Assembly (NCBI GenBank): GCA_964444795.1
Contig: CAYUIQ010000362.1
Coordinates: 1-5,918, forward strand
Direction: 5' to 3'
DNA length: 5,918 nucleotides
From: JABMRP01 sp964444795
Lineage (GTDB): Bacteria > Planctomycetota > Planctomycetia > Pirellulales > Thermoguttaceae
The notes beneath the pieces are model-generated. The model did no database searches. It saw nothing but the letters and a program-made list of their open reading frames with translations, and was not told where the DNA came from. This document shows positions 5,863-5,918 of this stretch, in pieces (the stretch's first letter is position 1; every line of letters begins with the position of its first letter). A program made the translations under genes and the position numbers.

Positions 5863-5918
5863 CTCTGTTGTGAGGCAAGCCCCGATGTAGTGAAAAACCG
5901 AACGATCCGCCGGGCAAG
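5846..5918. repeat. Inverted repeat linking terminator loop to the right edge
   Basis: CTTGCCCGGCGG (5846-5857) recurs in perfect inverted form as CCGCCGGGCAAG at 5907-5918, ending exactly at the window edge, so the repeat may continue beyond. A shorter inverted match, GGCAAGC, is at 5874-5880. No gene is seen in 5829-5918. Confidence 0.4.

Overview
This is a GC-rich bacterial chromosomal window with five protein-coding genes: guaB (incomplete at the left edge), a secreted protein of unknown function, a small FmdB-type zinc-ribbon gene on the opposite strand, a secreted BNR/sialidase-like protein, and a DUF885 metallopeptidase-like protein. The gene mix, the proline-rich secreted protein with a conserved-looking aromatic/Cys C-terminal domain, and the long non-coding spacers rich in GC hairpins suggest a planctomycete, perhaps of the Pirellulales. 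That assignment is inference from protein style and has not been checked by any search.

Layout. Positions 1-1181 (+) hold the C-terminal four fifths of IMP dehydrogenase, the first committed enzyme of GMP synthesis. Positions 1114-2238 (+) hold a 374-residue exported protein whose start lies inside the guaB 3' end (68 nt overlap). A 110-bp spacer follows, with a small GC hairpin and no clear intrinsic terminator. Positions 2349-2585 (-) encode a 78-residue FmdB-type zinc ribbon, convergent with the upstream gene and divergent from the next. Positions 2586-2868 form a 283-bp divergent intergenic region holding several inverted repeats, including a strong GGAA-loop hairpin in the probable leader of the downstream gene. 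Positions 2869-4047 (+) encode a signal-peptide-bearing protein with four Asp-boxes. Positions 4044-5828 (+) encode the DUF885 protein, joined to it by an ATGA stop/start overlap. A 12-bp perfect stem at 5834-5862 probably ends this two-gene operon, and part of it recurs in inverted orientation at the right edge.

How the genes work together. guaB is housekeeping, and the secreted protein appears translationally tied to it only by position. The BNR protein and the DUF885 protein look like a real two-gene unit: a secreted glycan-active or glycan-binding beta-propeller followed by a probable zinc metallopeptidase, which would fit use of glycoproteins or peptidoglycan-like material. Their substrates cannot be read from the sequence. 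I see no mobile element, CRISPR array, tRNA or rRNA. I did not find a clear new multi-gene system. The best leads are the sialidase-like protein lacking the usual Arg-Ile-Pro motif with its coupled peptidase, the unrecognised secreted protein nested onto guaB, and the hairpin-rich intergenic region.
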